Made by a program: the position numbers and the translations under genes
Source of the DNA: Parvularculales bacterium
GTDB lineage: Bacteria; Pseudomonadota; Alphaproteobacteria; JAPOUT01; JBAJNM01
NCBI GenBank assembly: GCA_036881865.1
Contig: JBAJNM010000003.1
Span: 1-64,000, forward strand
Reading direction: 5' to 3'
Length of the DNA: 64,000 bases
In this document: positions 9,289 to 20,031 of the stretch, piece by piece
Position numbering within the stretch: the first letter of the stretch is position 1
Layout of the letters: every line of letters starts with the position of its first letter
The notes under the pieces: generated by a model
Databases searched by the model: none
What the model was told of the DNA's origin: nothing
Seen by the model: the letters and a program-made list of their open reading frames with translations, nothing else

Positions 9289-10080
9289 TTAGTGCATGTG
9301 CAATGCATCATTGAGATAAATGCAGGTGAGAATAGCAAAGACGTAGGCTTGAAGGAAGGCGATTAAAATCTCAAGTCCGGTGAAGGCTACCATAAAGCCC
9401 AAGGGTAGCCATCCTCCCAACAGGCCCATGGCGACAACGAAGCCTGCAAATACTTTCAGCATTGTGTGTCCGGCCATGACATTGGCGAATAGTCGCACGG
9501 ACAGGCTAATGGGACGTGTGAGATATGAGATGACTTCAATAACCACCAGCAGGGGTAATAGGGCTACAGGGACTCCTTTAGGTACGAAGAACTCCAAGAA
9601 TCGTATGCCATGGCGAGCAAACCCAATGACAGTTACGCCGATGAAGATAAAGGCGGCAAGGGCGAAGGTGACAACAATATGGCTTGTTACGGTGAAGGAG
9701 TAGGGCAGCATGCCTAGCATGTTTGAAAACAGGATGAACATGAAAAGCGTGTAGATAAAGGGAAAGTAGCGTTGTCCCTCATGGCCCACATTTTGGCGCA
9801 GCATATTGGCAATGAATTCGTAGGATAATTCAGCAACCGATTGTAGTCGTCCGGGAACAAAAGAGCGTCCCCGCATAGCTGAGATGGTAAATAGGCTCAC
9901 GAGCCCTGTGACCAGCAACATCCACAGGCTGGAATTGGTGAAGGAAGCATCAAGAGAGCCAATTTCTATGGGGATAATCCGGTGGACTTCAAATTGATGC
10001 ATGGGGTCAACATCAAATCCACCCATATCTTTTTGTAAGATATTCGGGGATATAGCTGTTTGTTGTGCTGTGTCTGACAT
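9289..10080 (-). CDS. atpB: ATP synthase F0 subunit a
   Basis: The stator channel subunit in the membrane, with five to six hydrophobic helices over 263 residues. The essential arginine is R196 in LSVRLFANVMAGH, and Q244 lies in the last helix (AFLQAYVF). The N-terminal MHQFEVHRIIPI and the C-terminal CIYLNDALHMH are typical of alphaproteobacterial a subunits. Its ATG abuts the atpI stop with no gap, and 55 bases separate it from atpE. Confidence 0.96.
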   Translation of the reverse strand: MSDTAQQTAISPNILQKDMGGFDVDPMHQFEVHRIIPIEIGSLDASFTNSSLWMLLVTGLVSLFTISAMRGRSFVPGRLQSVAELSYEFIANMLRQNVGHEGQRYFPFIYTLFMFILFSNMLGMLPYSFTVTSHIVVTFALAAFIFIGVTVIGFARHGIRFLEFFVPKGVPVALLPLLVVIEVISYLTRPISLSVRLFANVMAGHTMLKVFAGFVVAMGLLGGWLPLGFMVAFTGLEILIAFLQAYVFAILTCIYLNDALHMH

Positions 10081-10488
10081 TTAGAGTCCCCTTCTTGGTT
10101 TATTGGGGATGGCATTTTTTACAGAGTCTACAGCATCTTGTTGTGAGTCTTTACTGAGTTCTTGATTGACTTCTCGTGCAGTGCGCATGACATTAAGAAT
10201 TCCGGCAACGACTCCAAGAAAAAAAAAGATCATAATAAGAAGGGGTGCAGTGTTAAGCCATCTGTCCAAAAACCACCCGATGGCTGTACCAACAACGGGT
10301 CCAGCTACCAGTTCGCTACTAAGCCGAAAGGCTGTCCCTACAGCGCGTCTTGATGCAGGGGGGCGTACGTCAGCAGATTTTACTCTCTGTGCTCCTTGGG
10401 TGTTCAAGGCGCTGTGCAGGCGATTGTCAAAATCGGAGTTATCTACTCCTGACGGATTATCCATTTCCGGGTTGCGTGTTTCCGGCAT
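10081..10488 (-). CDS. atpI: AtpI-like F0F1 ATP synthase assembly protein
   Basis: The 135-residue protein has a polar N-terminus of about 50 residues and two membrane helices (SELVAGPVVGTAIGWFLD and LIMIFFFLGVVAGILNVM). This is the AtpI/AtpQ pattern of proteins that help c-ring assembly or magnesium uptake. The first position in the operon, immediately ahead of atpB, supports the call. The stop codon directly touches the atpB start. Sequence conservation in this family is low, so the evidence is mainly topology and place. Confidence 0.85.
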   Translation of the reverse strand: MPETRNPEMDNPSGVDNSDFDNRLHSALNTQGAQRVKSADVRPPASRRAVGTAFRLSSELVAGPVVGTAIGWFLDRWLNTAPLLIMIFFFLGVVAGILNVMRTAREVNQELSKDSQQDAVDSVKNAIPNKPRRGL

Positions 10489-10568
10489 GATGACAGATTA
10501 TCTGTTTGGTTGCGGTTTACTTTTGCGATATCCCCGAATCTTTAATGTGTCCCCGGAAATCGCCCTAA

Positions 10569-10597
10569 ACCCTAGTGTCATTTCCGGATTCTGTCAA
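10569..10597 (-). promoter_or_regulatory. Candidate promoter of the F0 ATP synthase operon
   Basis: On the minus strand, TTGACA (plus-strand 10592-10597) is followed after 17 bases by TAGGGT (10569-10574). The -35 box is perfect and the -10 box is weak. It lies about 85 bases ahead of the atpI start, in the 153-base gap between the smc stop and atpI. Confidence 0.45.
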
Positions 10598-10641
10598 GGG
10601 GTAGAAAAGAACAAGGGGGAGATAAACAGGTCCTTTGAGTC

Positions 10642-13600
10642 TTATCCAGTTTCTAAAAACTGCTCGGCGATATTAAGGTCAACTGAGACCAACTGGCTTA
10701 CTCCACGCTCCTGCATAGTGACTCCAAACAGTCTGGATGTCCGTGCCATAGTCAAAGGATGATGGGTAACAACAAGAAATCGCGTGGGGGTGCGCTCTAC
10801 CATTTGGTTTATCAAAGTGCAAAAACGTTCAACATTAGCATCATCAAGGGCAGCATCGGCCTCGTCCAAAACACAGATTGGCGACGGATTGGTCAAAAAG
10901 ACAGCAAAAATCAGCGCTAGCGCTGTTAAACTCTGCTCTCCACCCGATAGCAATGAGAGAGATTGCAATCGCTTGCCCGGTGGCCGTGCCATAATTTCAA
11001 GACCGGCCTCGAGGGGGTCGTCAGACTCAACTAACTCTAGCCGTGCTACTCCGCCACTAAATAAGTGAGAAAATAAGTGCTGGAAGTTTTCATTGACCTC
11101 ATCAAATGCTGCCAAAAGTCTCATCCGACTTTCTCTGTTCAGCCGGTTAATACCCTTGCGCAAACTACTTATAGCTTCCTCAAGGTCGGTGCGTTCTGTG
11201 GTAAGGGTGGTGAGTTGCTCTGACAAGGCTTCGGTTTCTTCATCAGCGCGTAAGTTTACTCCACCTAGATTTTCTCGCTCCCGTTTAAGGCGTTCCAAAC
11301 GCGCTTCTGCCTGCTCGATAGAAGGTAGCCTTTCGTTTGTCTTAACGCCCCCTGCCGTTAACAGAGATTCCGGTTGACAGCTAAGGCTTTCCTGAATGCG
11401 CAGAGTTATTTCGTTGACCCGTTCTTTTGCCCCTTCAACGAGCGCTCCCTCTCGTGCCCGTTCTTCTCTAGTCACGCTGAGGGTATTGGCGGTTTCTTTG
11501 GCGCGGGCATCGGATGCGGCGCGATTTTTTTCAGCAATGGCTAACTTATCCGCGATTTCCCGCCGATTCACTTCTGCAATTTCTGTTTGCTCTATAAGAC
11601 GTTCGCGACGCTCAGTGATTTCTTGTGGGACAGATTTCACTTGCTCTTGAGTGCGCTGGCTTTCCTCAAGGCGAGTTTGAAGAATATCCCTGTGCTGGAT
11701 TGCATCAGAAAGTCGCCGTTCCCATATCTCCATATTGCGAGCCAACCCCGCCTGTTGCTCAGTGTGACGGTTTGCCTGATGGTGCAAAATATCATGAGAT
11801 CCTTGTGCCTCTGTTAGGGCCTGACGGCGCTCGTCAATTGCAATCTTCTTGACGTCTAAGTATTGTTTCATTTGTTCAACATCTGGAAGAGTCTTCCGCT
11901 CCTGATTCACAGTGGCCAGTGCTGTTTGAACTGTTTTAATTTCTGACGCCAACCACTTTGCCATATCATCAAGAGCTGCTAGGCGCGATTGTTGCTCATT
12001 GTACTTTTCAAGAGCGTTGCTTTTAGCTTTTTGTAGGTGTGATAAATTATTTATAGCTGCGCTCCAAGCGTTATAACAGGCATTTTCGTGATCGTTGGCT
12101 TCTTGTGCTGCATGTCGGTTTTTTTCTGTGGTTTTGTTTTGCTCTGCTAGGGAATTTGTCAGCGCGTCTAGGCGATTACGCGCTACAATACGTTGTACAC
12201 TATGGGAGGATGCATTCATGTTGGCGGTATATCCATCCCAGCACCATAAATCGCCTTCCTGTGATACCAGGCGTTGGCCTGGGTAGAGTTGGGTTTGCAA
12301 GTGTACTCCGATTTCTCGTGGGACCAATCCAGTATAGGCAAGGTAACGTGCTAGAGCAGGGGGAGCTGTGATGTACTCTGATATAGGTGTTGCACCTTCT
12401 GGTAGGGGCGGTATTGAGGAAGGGTCGGTGGGCATCTCTCGCCAATGGGCTGGGGCGCTGATATCCAACGAAGCCTCAAGTGTTTCGCCTAAAGCAGCCC
12501 ATAGGGCTGTTTCGTAACCTGGGAGGGGGGTGACAGCATTGGACAAAGGTGAGGCATTGTCTGATGACCCTGCTACAAGGAGGCGTTGGAGAGTGTTAAT
12601 CTCGGCGGTAAGGGCAGTACTGTTGCGCTCTGCTGTGCTGAGTTTCTCTCTGGCTTGTTCTTGTGCTTGTCGTGCTTGAGTTAAGGCTTCTTTAGTCTCT
12701 TGGATAGCGCGCTCTGCTTCTTCTCGTGCCTCAGCAGAGATACTCCCTGCCAAATGTATGGCCTCTCCTTCATAGGATATGTCTCTAACAAGAGGGCTAA
12801 GGGTGGCTTTTTCAGTTTCCGTCTCTCTTTGTTGTTGTTGAAGACGTTCATAGCGGGCGCGGAGTTCCTCCTCTTGATGAGAGAGAGAGGTGCTGCGGGC
12901 TTGATGCTGCGCTACAGTTGATGTGATTTCGTCAAGATCAGTTTGCTCCCGCATAAGAGCGGTTCGGGCAGCCTCAAAAGTGCTTTCAGCTTTTTGCAAT
13001 TTATCGATATGACTCGCTTGTGCTTGCTCAAGATTGACCTTCTCTTCTGCCAACTGTTGAATCATATGTTGCGCCTCCGTTATGGCAGCTTTATCTCGCT
13101 CGCGGTCTTCGCTGGTTTGCCGAATGAACTCGGCTAATTGCTCCAGTTGCTCGTTCACCCGCCTCTTTTCTGCTTTAAGATTATCTTCTTCGGCAGATAA
13201 TCTATGTAGAGCGGCGGCGGCTTCTGCCTCTGCCATGTGGAGAGGTTGCAAGGTAGCATCAGCCTTCTCTAGAGCTGTTGAGGCCTGTGCAGCCGCTCTG
13301 GTATGGGTTACGAGGACCGCATCAATATCATTCAGGCGCTGAATGGTAGATGATAGCGTCTCTTGTGCGTCTGTCCATTTGAGATAAAACACTATGGCTT
13401 CATCGCGCCGAATGTGAGAAGAAATATTCCGATAACGTGTTGCTTGTCTCGCTTGTTTTTTGAGATTGGCAAGTTGGGTTTTTATCTGATTTATAACGTC
13501 ATCAAGACGCAAAAGATTGGTTTCCGCCGCTTTTAATCTGAGTTCCGCTTCATGACGACGGGTATAAAGACCAGTGATACCGGCGGCTTCCTCAAGAATA

Positions 13601-14085
13601 TGACGGCGCGCTGTTGGCTTAGCGGTGATTATTTCCGTAATACGTCCTTGCCGTACAAACGCTGGAGAATGCGAGCCTGAGGCGATATCTGCAAAAAACA
13701 TCCGCACATCACGGGCGCGTACATCACGACCATTGATACGATAAGCCGATCCGCCACCTCGCTCAATAAATCGGGTAACCTCTAGAACTTCTTCTTCGTT
13801 CCAAGCGGCAGGGGCGGTGCGAGTGCTGTTGTCAATAACAAGCGTCACTTGTGCTAGGTTGCGAGTTGGACGACCTGCCGTGCCGGAAAAAATAACATCT
13901 TCCATGGCTGCTGCGCGCATGCTCTTAATAGACGACTCACCCATAACCCAGCGCAACGCTTCCAGAAGATTAGATTTACCGCACCCATTAGGACCAACAA
14001 TACCTGTCAATCCCGGTAGAATATCCAGATCAACCGGTTCAACAAAAGATTTGAAGCCCGCCAACCTCAGTTGTGTGAAATGCAC
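10642..14085 (-). CDS. smc: Chromosome segregation ATPase SMC
   Basis: SMC dimers load on DNA with ScpA/ScpB and organise the chromosome. The Walker A motif GPNGCGKSN is at residues 31-39. The ABC signature LLSGGEQSLTALALIF and Walker B VLDEADAALDD are near the C-terminus. Two long coiled coils, rich in Glu, Gln, Ala and Arg, flank a central hinge (about residues 500-640) that is less charged. The 1147 residues are the normal alphaproteobacterial length. It follows the DsbA-like gene with 39 bases between, the usual order in this class. Confidence 0.97.
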   Translation of the reverse strand: MHFTQLRLAGFKSFVEPVDLDILPGLTGIVGPNGCGKSNLLEALRWVMGESSIKSMRAAAMEDVIFSGTAGRPTRNLAQVTLVIDNSTRTAPAAWNEEEVLEVTRFIERGGGSAYRINGRDVRARDVRMFFADIASGSHSPAFVRQGRITEIITAKPTARRHILEEAAGITGLYTRRHEAELRLKAAETNLLRLDDVINQIKTQLANLKKQARQATRYRNISSHIRRDEAIVFYLKWTDAQETLSSTIQRLNDIDAVLVTHTRAAAQASTALEKADATLQPLHMAEAEAAAALHRLSAEEDNLKAEKRRVNEQLEQLAEFIRQTSEDRERDKAAITEAQHMIQQLAEEKVNLEQAQASHIDKLQKAESTFEAARTALMREQTDLDEITSTVAQHQARSTSLSHQEEELRARYERLQQQQRETETEKATLSPLVRDISYEGEAIHLAGSISAEAREEAERAIQETKEALTQARQAQEQAREKLSTAERNSTALTAEINTLQRLLVAGSSDNASPLSNAVTPLPGYETALWAALGETLEASLDISAPAHWREMPTDPSSIPPLPEGATPISEYITAPPALARYLAYTGLVPREIGVHLQTQLYPGQRLVSQEGDLWCWDGYTANMNASSHSVQRIVARNRLDALTNSLAEQNKTTEKNRHAAQEANDHENACYNAWSAAINNLSHLQKAKSNALEKYNEQQSRLAALDDMAKWLASEIKTVQTALATVNQERKTLPDVEQMKQYLDVKKIAIDERRQALTEAQGSHDILHHQANRHTEQQAGLARNMEIWERRLSDAIQHRDILQTRLEESQRTQEQVKSVPQEITERRERLIEQTEIAEVNRREIADKLAIAEKNRAASDARAKETANTLSVTREERAREGALVEGAKERVNEITLRIQESLSCQPESLLTAGGVKTNERLPSIEQAEARLERLKRERENLGGVNLRADEETEALSEQLTTLTTERTDLEEAISSLRKGINRLNRESRMRLLAAFDEVNENFQHLFSHLFSGGVARLELVESDDPLEAGLEIMARPPGKRLQSLSLLSGGEQSLTALALIFAVFLTNPSPICVLDEADAALDDANVERFCTLINQMVERTPTRFLVVTHHPLTMARTSRLFGVTMQERGVSQLVSVDLNIAEQFLETG

Positions 14086-14124
14086 AACGACTCCGCCGTT
14101 ATTTGGGGTTCCGTCATCGTCTCG

Positions 14125-14853
14125 CTAATCCCCATCAGAAGTATCCCGCATGTCTTCAGGGAGATGTTGCTCAATGATAGCCTCTAACTCTTTATATGGA
14201 CGATTGCCTTGTACTTTCTCTCCGTTAATAAAAAAGGTGGGCGTTGAGCGAACCTCCAACTCTCTCTGACCCCGTCCTTGTACATCTCGAACGTGAGACA
14301 GAAGAGTTTCATCTTTCAAACAAGCCCGAAACTCTTCAGCGTTAAATCCGCCCTGTCGTGCTAGAGATTCAAGACTAGCCATCGGCTGTACGGAGTTCAT
14401 CCACTCATTTTGTTGAGAAAACAGTAGGTCAATAAAGCCAAAGTAGCGCTCCTCTCCAGCGCACAGTGCTACTATAAACCCTGCCGTAGCTAACGGATCA
14501 AAAGGATACTCCCGAAAGACCAGACGAACCTTGCCGGTATCAATGTATTTTTCTTTAATTAGAGGAAGGGTACGCATGTGAAATTCGCCACAATGAGGAC
14601 AGGTCAAAGATGCATATTCCACCATGGTAACGGGAGCATCATCAGCGCCTAATACGGCATCTCCCAAGGGGCCAGGAGTCTCAAGTGGGCTGGTGCTAGT
14701 GCTAATGACCTGAGCTATTCCATTTCCAGAAGAAGGACTGTTCTGTAGGGAGATTGAAGGTGAAAAATATACGCTCGCCCATACCGCCCATCCAGCGATT
14801 AGAACGGCAATTACAATAAGACCTATGATGATGTATCGCCTATTTTGTATCAT
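14125..14853 (-). CDS. DsbA-family thiol:disulfide oxidoreductase, membrane-anchored
   Basis: A thioredoxin-fold protein of 242 residues with an N-terminal membrane segment (about residues 7-30) that would place the catalytic domain in the periplasm. The active site CPHC is at C85-C88, and the cis-proline loop is in VRSTPTFFING. The pattern fits DsbA/BdbD or the TlpA-like DSBA domain proteins found beside smc in alphaproteobacteria. The region between the helix and the domain (residues 31-68) is Ser/Pro rich and probably a linker. Partners such as DsbB are not in the window. Confidence 0.9.
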   Translation of the reverse strand: MIQNRRYIIIGLIVIAVLIAGWAVWASVYFSPSISLQNSPSSGNGIAQVISTSTSPLETPGPLGDAVLGADDAPVTMVEYASLTCPHCGEFHMRTLPLIKEKYIDTGKVRLVFREYPFDPLATAGFIVALCAGEERYFGFIDLLFSQQNEWMNSVQPMASLESLARQGGFNAEEFRACLKDETLLSHVRDVQGRGQRELEVRSTPTFFINGEKVQGNRPYKELEAIIEQHLPEDMRDTSDGD

Positions 14854-14907
14854 GTTCCTTCATCCTCCGCGATATGTATTGATTATAATGTGTCATACGC
14901 TCCTCTA

Positions 14908-15435
14908 TCAAGGAGAGCTTGGGGGCCTGAGGGCGCTATCCATAATATGTTGACCTATCCGTTTGAGGTTTTCTCGTAAGCCAAGATTTGAAATGTTTTC
15001 CAGAGATGAATCCAGCTGGGCGCCTTCTCTATGGGAAGGGGGGTTGGAGGTTATTTTTTTGCATTTTTTTTGAGTAATTCGTAGGGGAGAAACAGGCAGC
15101 GGTGCACCTTGAACACAGTGTAGACGGGTAACGGTGTCTGGGCCGCATACGGCATTAATGCGGGCGATGAGTCGGGGGGTATCGTGTTGAATGAGGACAG
15201 CGGCGGCTCCACTGACCCGAATCACGAGAACAGAACCACCATTATGCTTATCTTGGTGTAGAGACTCAGGTTGGGCGAGAGCGGCTATCTCTGGGCCCAC
15301 CAATTCCGCCCAATGGGTCAACAGGCTGGTGTGGGTAAAGCCGTGGCGACGAAAGATCCGCCGGACGACAGGGGTAAGAGATAGAGTGACAGAGCGCATC
15401 GTTGTAGGTCTAGGGTATGGTGTCAGGCTTTTCAT
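14908..15435 (-). CDS. DUF721 domain protein (DciA-like)
   Basis: The conserved stretch LTPVVRRIFRRHGFTHTSLLTHWAELVGPEIA identifies the DUF721 family. Members related to DciA help load the DnaB replicative helicase (family knowledge; not shown here). The open frame reaches 15597, but the family N-terminus begins after the ATG at 15435 (MKSLTPYPRP), which is divergent from mutY with about 30 bases between. The product is about 175 residues, with a polar C-terminal tail after residue 115. Its place between mutY and the DsbA-like gene is the usual alphaproteobacterial order. Confidence 0.85.
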   Translation of the reverse strand: MKSLTPYPRPTTMRSVTLSLTPVVRRIFRRHGFTHTSLLTHWAELVGPEIAALAQPESLHQDKHNGGSVLVIRVSGAAAVLIQHDTPRLIARINAVCGPDTVTRLHCVQGAPLPVSPLRITQKKCKKITSNPPSHREGAQLDSSLENISNLGLRENLKRIGQHIMDSALRPPSSP

Positions 15436-15465
15436 GAGAGCGGTGTGTGTGTCACAATCGCTCCT

Positions 15466-16575
15466 ATGAGTAAGCATACCACAGGGGTGACAGGGGGGAA
15501 AGGTGCACATACCCATGCGCAGCTTGTGCGGTGGCTGCTGGATTGGTACGGCACACATCAGCGCTCTCTTCCATGGCGTGTGCCTTTGGGAGTCCACGTG
15601 GATCCTTATCGCATATGGCTAAGTGAAGTGATGTTGCAGCAAACGACTGTAGTAACAGTAATTCCTTACTATCAGCGTTTCTTGGAGCGCTGGCCAACCA
15701 TTGAGAATTTGGCGGCGGCGTCTGTTGATGATGTTTTGGCTGCATGGGCGGGTCTTGGATATTATGCGCGGGCGCGTAATCTACATCGATGCGCCCAGAC
15801 GTTGATGACAGATTATGGAGGCCGGTTTCCTGATACAGAAGAGGCGCTGCGTACCCTGCCGGGTATCGGAACTTATACGGCGGCGGCGATAGCGGCGATA
15901 GCGTTTGATCGTCCCGCTACCGCCGTGGACGGTAACGTAGAGCGGGTGATGGCTCGTTTTTATGGGGTTGAGACTCCTCTACCAAAGGCCAAACGAGAAC
16001 TGGCCCAACTGGCCAAGGAGTTAACACCTACCCATCGGAGCGGGGAGTTTGCCCAAGCCATGATGGAACTGGGCGCGCTGGTCTGCACACCAAAGCAGCC
16101 CTTGTGTGAGATTTGCCCTTGGCATAAGAATTGTGAAGCGCAGCGCACAGGGCGTGTGTTAGATTTGCCCCATCGCTTCCCCAAACCGACTAAGCCAACA
16201 CGCTATGGGGTAGCCTTTTGGGTTGAAAGGGCGGACGGGGCCGTAATGTTGCGCCGTCGTCCGGATCATGGGTTGTTAGGTGGCATGATGGAACTACCCG
16301 GCACACCATGGATGGAAACAATCCCTTCGGAAACAGACGTTGTTGTTCATGCGCCCGTGAAAGCACGTTGGCGACGGTTGACGGGATGGGTTCAGCATAC
16401 ATTCACACATTTTCACCTAGAAATCGAAGCGCGTACTACCAGCCTAACGCCGCGCACAACCTTAACCTTGCCTGATGGTGCAATGTGGGTGCAGCAGAAG
16501 AAATTTGATACCTACGCGCTACCCACTCTCATGCGCAAAGTTATTGGCCATGCTTTAGCGCAAAAAGAAAAATAA
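15466..16575 (+). CDS. mutY: A/G-specific adenine glycosylase
   Basis: MutY removes adenine mispaired with 8-oxoguanine. The helix-hairpin-helix motif LPGIGTYTAAAI and the catalytic aspartate in AVDGNVERV are present. The iron-sulfur cluster motif CTPKQPLCEICPWHKNC (C-x6-C-x2-C-x5-C) follows. The C-terminal NUDIX-like domain recognises 8-oxoG and begins near YGVAFWVERADG. The ATG at 15466 was chosen. An in-frame GTG at 15445 has a GAGAG motif upstream and is an alternative. The gene converges on ccrM with six bases between stops. Confidence 0.96.
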   Translation: MSKHTTGVTGGKGAHTHAQLVRWLLDWYGTHQRSLPWRVPLGVHVDPYRIWLSEVMLQQTTVVTVIPYYQRFLERWPTIENLAAASVDDVLAAWAGLGYYARARNLHRCAQTLMTDYGGRFPDTEEALRTLPGIGTYTAAAIAAIAFDRPATAVDGNVERVMARFYGVETPLPKAKRELAQLAKELTPTHRSGEFAQAMMELGALVCTPKQPLCEICPWHKNCEAQRTGRVLDLPHRFPKPTKPTRYGVAFWVERADGAVMLRRRPDHGLLGGMMELPGTPWMETIPSETDVVVHAPVKARWRRLTGWVQHTFTHFHLEIEARTTSLTPRTTLTLPDGAMWVQQKKFDTYALPTLMRKVIGHALAQKEK

Positions 16576-16581
16576 TTTCTG

Positions 16582-17841
<1,260 letters not shown>

Positions 17842-17847
17842 TCATGG

Positions 17848-17883
17848 GAATCTTGTGGAAAAGGTCAATAGCTTTATTGAATC
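17848..17883. promoter_or_regulatory. Two GANTC sites upstream of ccrM
   Basis: GAATC occurs at 17848-17852 and 17879-17883, in the 106-base gap between rnhB and ccrM. Both are targets of the methylase encoded by the gene itself. In Caulobacter the ccrM promoter carries GANTC sites whose methylation state lowers transcription. That the same loop works here is inference. A third site, GACTC, lies at 17935 inside rnhB. Confidence 0.5.
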
Positions 17884-17923
17884 AAGGGGTTATCGTGTTT
17901 TTACTCACTACATCAAGCCCATA

Positions 17924-18556
17924 TCAAGCATTTAGACTCAATATCTTGCGTATCGGGGCAAATGAACGCCGATGATGGGGCGTCACCCCAAAGCGCATCA
18001 AGGCCTCCTTGTGCTCCGCTGTGCCATATCCGGCATTGTGTTCCCAGCCATAAGGAGGCCACTCACGAGCCAGTTGTGTCATCAACCGGTCACGAGATAC
18101 CTTGGCTATAATGGACGCTGCTGCAATGGAAAGTGATTTCCTATCGCCGCCCACAACAGAAACAGCCGGACAATCAACCTGCGGAACATAGGGACCATCC
18201 ACAAGGACTGATCCAGGAAGATGTGGCAAGGCGCGAATAGTTTGTGCCATAGCATCAAGACTAGCATGCAGGATGTTACGTTCATCAATGACAGCTATGT
18301 CTACCACGGCGATAGTTGTGGTGGCGTATGTCATGATGCGGTCAAATAATCTCTCGCGTCGGGCGCGGGTGAGTTTTTTTGAATCGTTAAGCCCGTCAGA
18401 AATATGTCTTTCATCAAGAATAACGGCGGCGGCTACCACCGGTCCAGCCCATGGACCGCGTCCTGCTTCATCCACACCAGCCACCGGTCCACCATGCTGT
18501 TTTATGGCGGCTTCCTCCAGAACGTAAGAAGGAAGGTTAGGGGTTATCTCTGTCAT
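17924..18556 (-). CDS. rnhB: Ribonuclease HII
   Basis: RNase HII excises single ribonucleotides from DNA and removes RNA primers. The GVDEAGRGPWAGPVV motif at residues 27-41 holds the catalytic Asp-Glu pair (D29, E30). Further conserved segments are DSKKLTRARRE, VDGPYVPQ and SIAAASIIAKVSRD. The 210-residue length is normal. It lies upstream of ccrM in the same direction. With rnhA at 624, the window holds both cellular RNase H types. Confidence 0.95.
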   Translation of the reverse strand: MTEITPNLPSYVLEEAAIKQHGGPVAGVDEAGRGPWAGPVVAAAVILDERHISDGLNDSKKLTRARRERLFDRIMTYATTTIAVVDIAVIDERNILHASLDAMAQTIRALPHLPGSVLVDGPYVPQVDCPAVSVVGGDRKSLSIAAASIIAKVSRDRLMTQLAREWPPYGWEHNAGYGTAEHKEALMRFGVTPHHRRSFAPIRKILSLNA

Positions 18557-18620
18557 GGTGCGTCAGTATGATGGACTGGCAAGGATGGCGCAATGATTTG
18601 CTTGTTGTCGGAGATTGGCT

Positions 18621-19877
18621 TTAGAGCAGGGTCATCTGTCGTGCTTGATTCGGTGGGGCAAAACGAGTGGCGTCAAGAAGGCAGGATGAGGCGTTGAGAT
18701 TCAACCGTCTGACACATAGGTCAAAGCGGCGTTTGAGAAGCCAAGCGTAGGGGCCGTTTCCACGCGTTCTGGTAAACCATTGGGAGTTGTAATCCTCTCC
18801 TTGTCGCATAGCGTTCACAAGAGACATGATATGGGCGGTTTTATCGGGGACGTGAATATCCAACCATTCGCGAAACAAGCCAGCTACTTCGCGGGGAAGT
18901 TTGAGTAGTACATAATTGCCAAAGCGGGCACCACTTCGTTGGGTTCCATCCATAATACGTTCCAGTTCCATGTCATTGAGAGCCGGAATGACCGGAGCAA
19001 ACATGACGCCTGTAGGAACCCCTGCCTCCGCTAAATCAGCAACAGCGGCCATGCGTTTTGTGGGGGTGGAGGCGCGGGGTTCTAGAGCACGGGCAAGTTT
19101 GGGGTCAAGGGTTGTGACAGAAAGAGCGGTGTGCACCAGATTTTTTTCAGCCATGCGGGTGAGGATATCCAAGTCTCGCTGGATGAGGGCGGATTTTGTG
19201 AGAATTGTTACCGGATGTTGAAACTCTTCTAGCACTTCAAGGATGGAGCGGGTGATGCGGTATTGTCGTTCGATGGGTTGGGAGGGGTCGGTGTTGGTTC
19301 CCATAGCTATGGGGCGCGGTGTGTAGCGGGGAGAGGAGAGTTCGCGTCTCAGGAGTGCCGCTGCTGTGGGCTTGGCGAACAGTTGAGTTTCAAAATCAAG
19401 GCCCGGAGATAATCCCAAAAAAGCATGAGAGGGACGGGCGAAACAATAAACGCAGCCGTGCTCGCATCCCCGGTAAGGGTTGATGGAGCGGTCAAAAGGC
19501 ATATCAGGTGAGTTGTTCCAGCTGATAATGCGTTGAGGCGTTTCAAGGGTGACGTTGGTATTGAGGGATGATTCGTCGGCGAGTGAGTTCCACCCGTCGT
19601 CTTCATGGGTTCTTTGTTGGGACTCAAAGCGCCCAGATGTGTTGGAGGCGGCTCCTCGTCCTCGTTGGAATCTGTCCGGGCCGAGGTGGGACATGGAAGT
19701 ATGGGTGAATGCGCTCCGGTTCCGGTGTTCATCTGACCAGCGAGGAGGGAATAAGAACCGGTCTGGCGTGTTGTTTGCCGGAGAGCCATCCGCCTCATCA
19801 AGGGGGGATAGGGGAGGCGGTTTCGCCCTATTGTGGGTGTTGGCCGTGCCGGAGCGCATTTGTTGGTTAAGAATCAT
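18621..19877 (-). CDS. Radical SAM protein, PA0069/SplB-like family
   Basis: The cluster-binding motif CEHGCVYC (C138, C142, C145 with the start used here) and the surrounding NPYRGCEHGCVYCFARPSH are diagnostic of a radical SAM family related to spore photoproduct lyase, found in many bacteria without spores. The substrate is unknown. The first 110 residues are polar, Ser/Arg/Pro-rich and probably disordered. An in-frame TTG at 19913 precedes the chosen ATG at 19877, and ATG 19859 is also possible. Downstream of rnhB's start by 64 bases on the same strand, it may be co-transcribed with rnhB and ccrM. Confidence 0.85.
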   Translation of the reverse strand: MILNQQMRSGTANTHNRAKPPPLSPLDEADGSPANNTPDRFLFPPRWSDEHRNRSAFTHTSMSHLGPDRFQRGRGAASNTSGRFESQQRTHEDDGWNSLADESSLNTNVTLETPQRIISWNNSPDMPFDRSINPYRGCEHGCVYCFARPSHAFLGLSPGLDFETQLFAKPTAAALLRRELSSPRYTPRPIAMGTNTDPSQPIERQYRITRSILEVLEEFQHPVTILTKSALIQRDLDILTRMAEKNLVHTALSVTTLDPKLARALEPRASTPTKRMAAVADLAEAGVPTGVMFAPVIPALNDMELERIMDGTQRSGARFGNYVLLKLPREVAGLFREWLDIHVPDKTAHIMSLVNAMRQGEDYNSQWFTRTRGNGPYAWLLKRRFDLCVRRLNLNASSCLLDATRFAPPNQARQMTLL

Positions 19878-19884
19878 GGTTGTG

Positions 19885-19913
19885 ATCTTATACCTCGATA
19901 AAGAACAAATCAA
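19885..19913 (-). promoter_or_regulatory. Candidate promoter of the radical SAM gene
   Basis: On the minus strand TTGATT (19908-19913) and TAAGAT (19885-19890) are separated by 17 bases. The -10 box ends seven bases before the ATG at 19877, so a transcript from it would have essentially no leader. The boxes are imperfect and this is a weak call. Confidence 0.35.
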
Positions 19914-20031
19914 GAACTTTTTTCGTGGATTTTGCGATCCCCCTGAGGATTATTGATGTTTTTTGAGAACTTGGGTGCGCATATTGTCAGTCTCCTATAG
20001 CTCTTTTATTGTCAACAGAATTATATTTTAA

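Noticed and set aside
10166-10762. 198-codon plus-strand frame across atpI and the smc end
   Set aside because: It lies antisense to atpI and the smc C-terminus, has a composition unlike a protein (basic, low complexity) and no ribosome site. It is a shadow of real genes.
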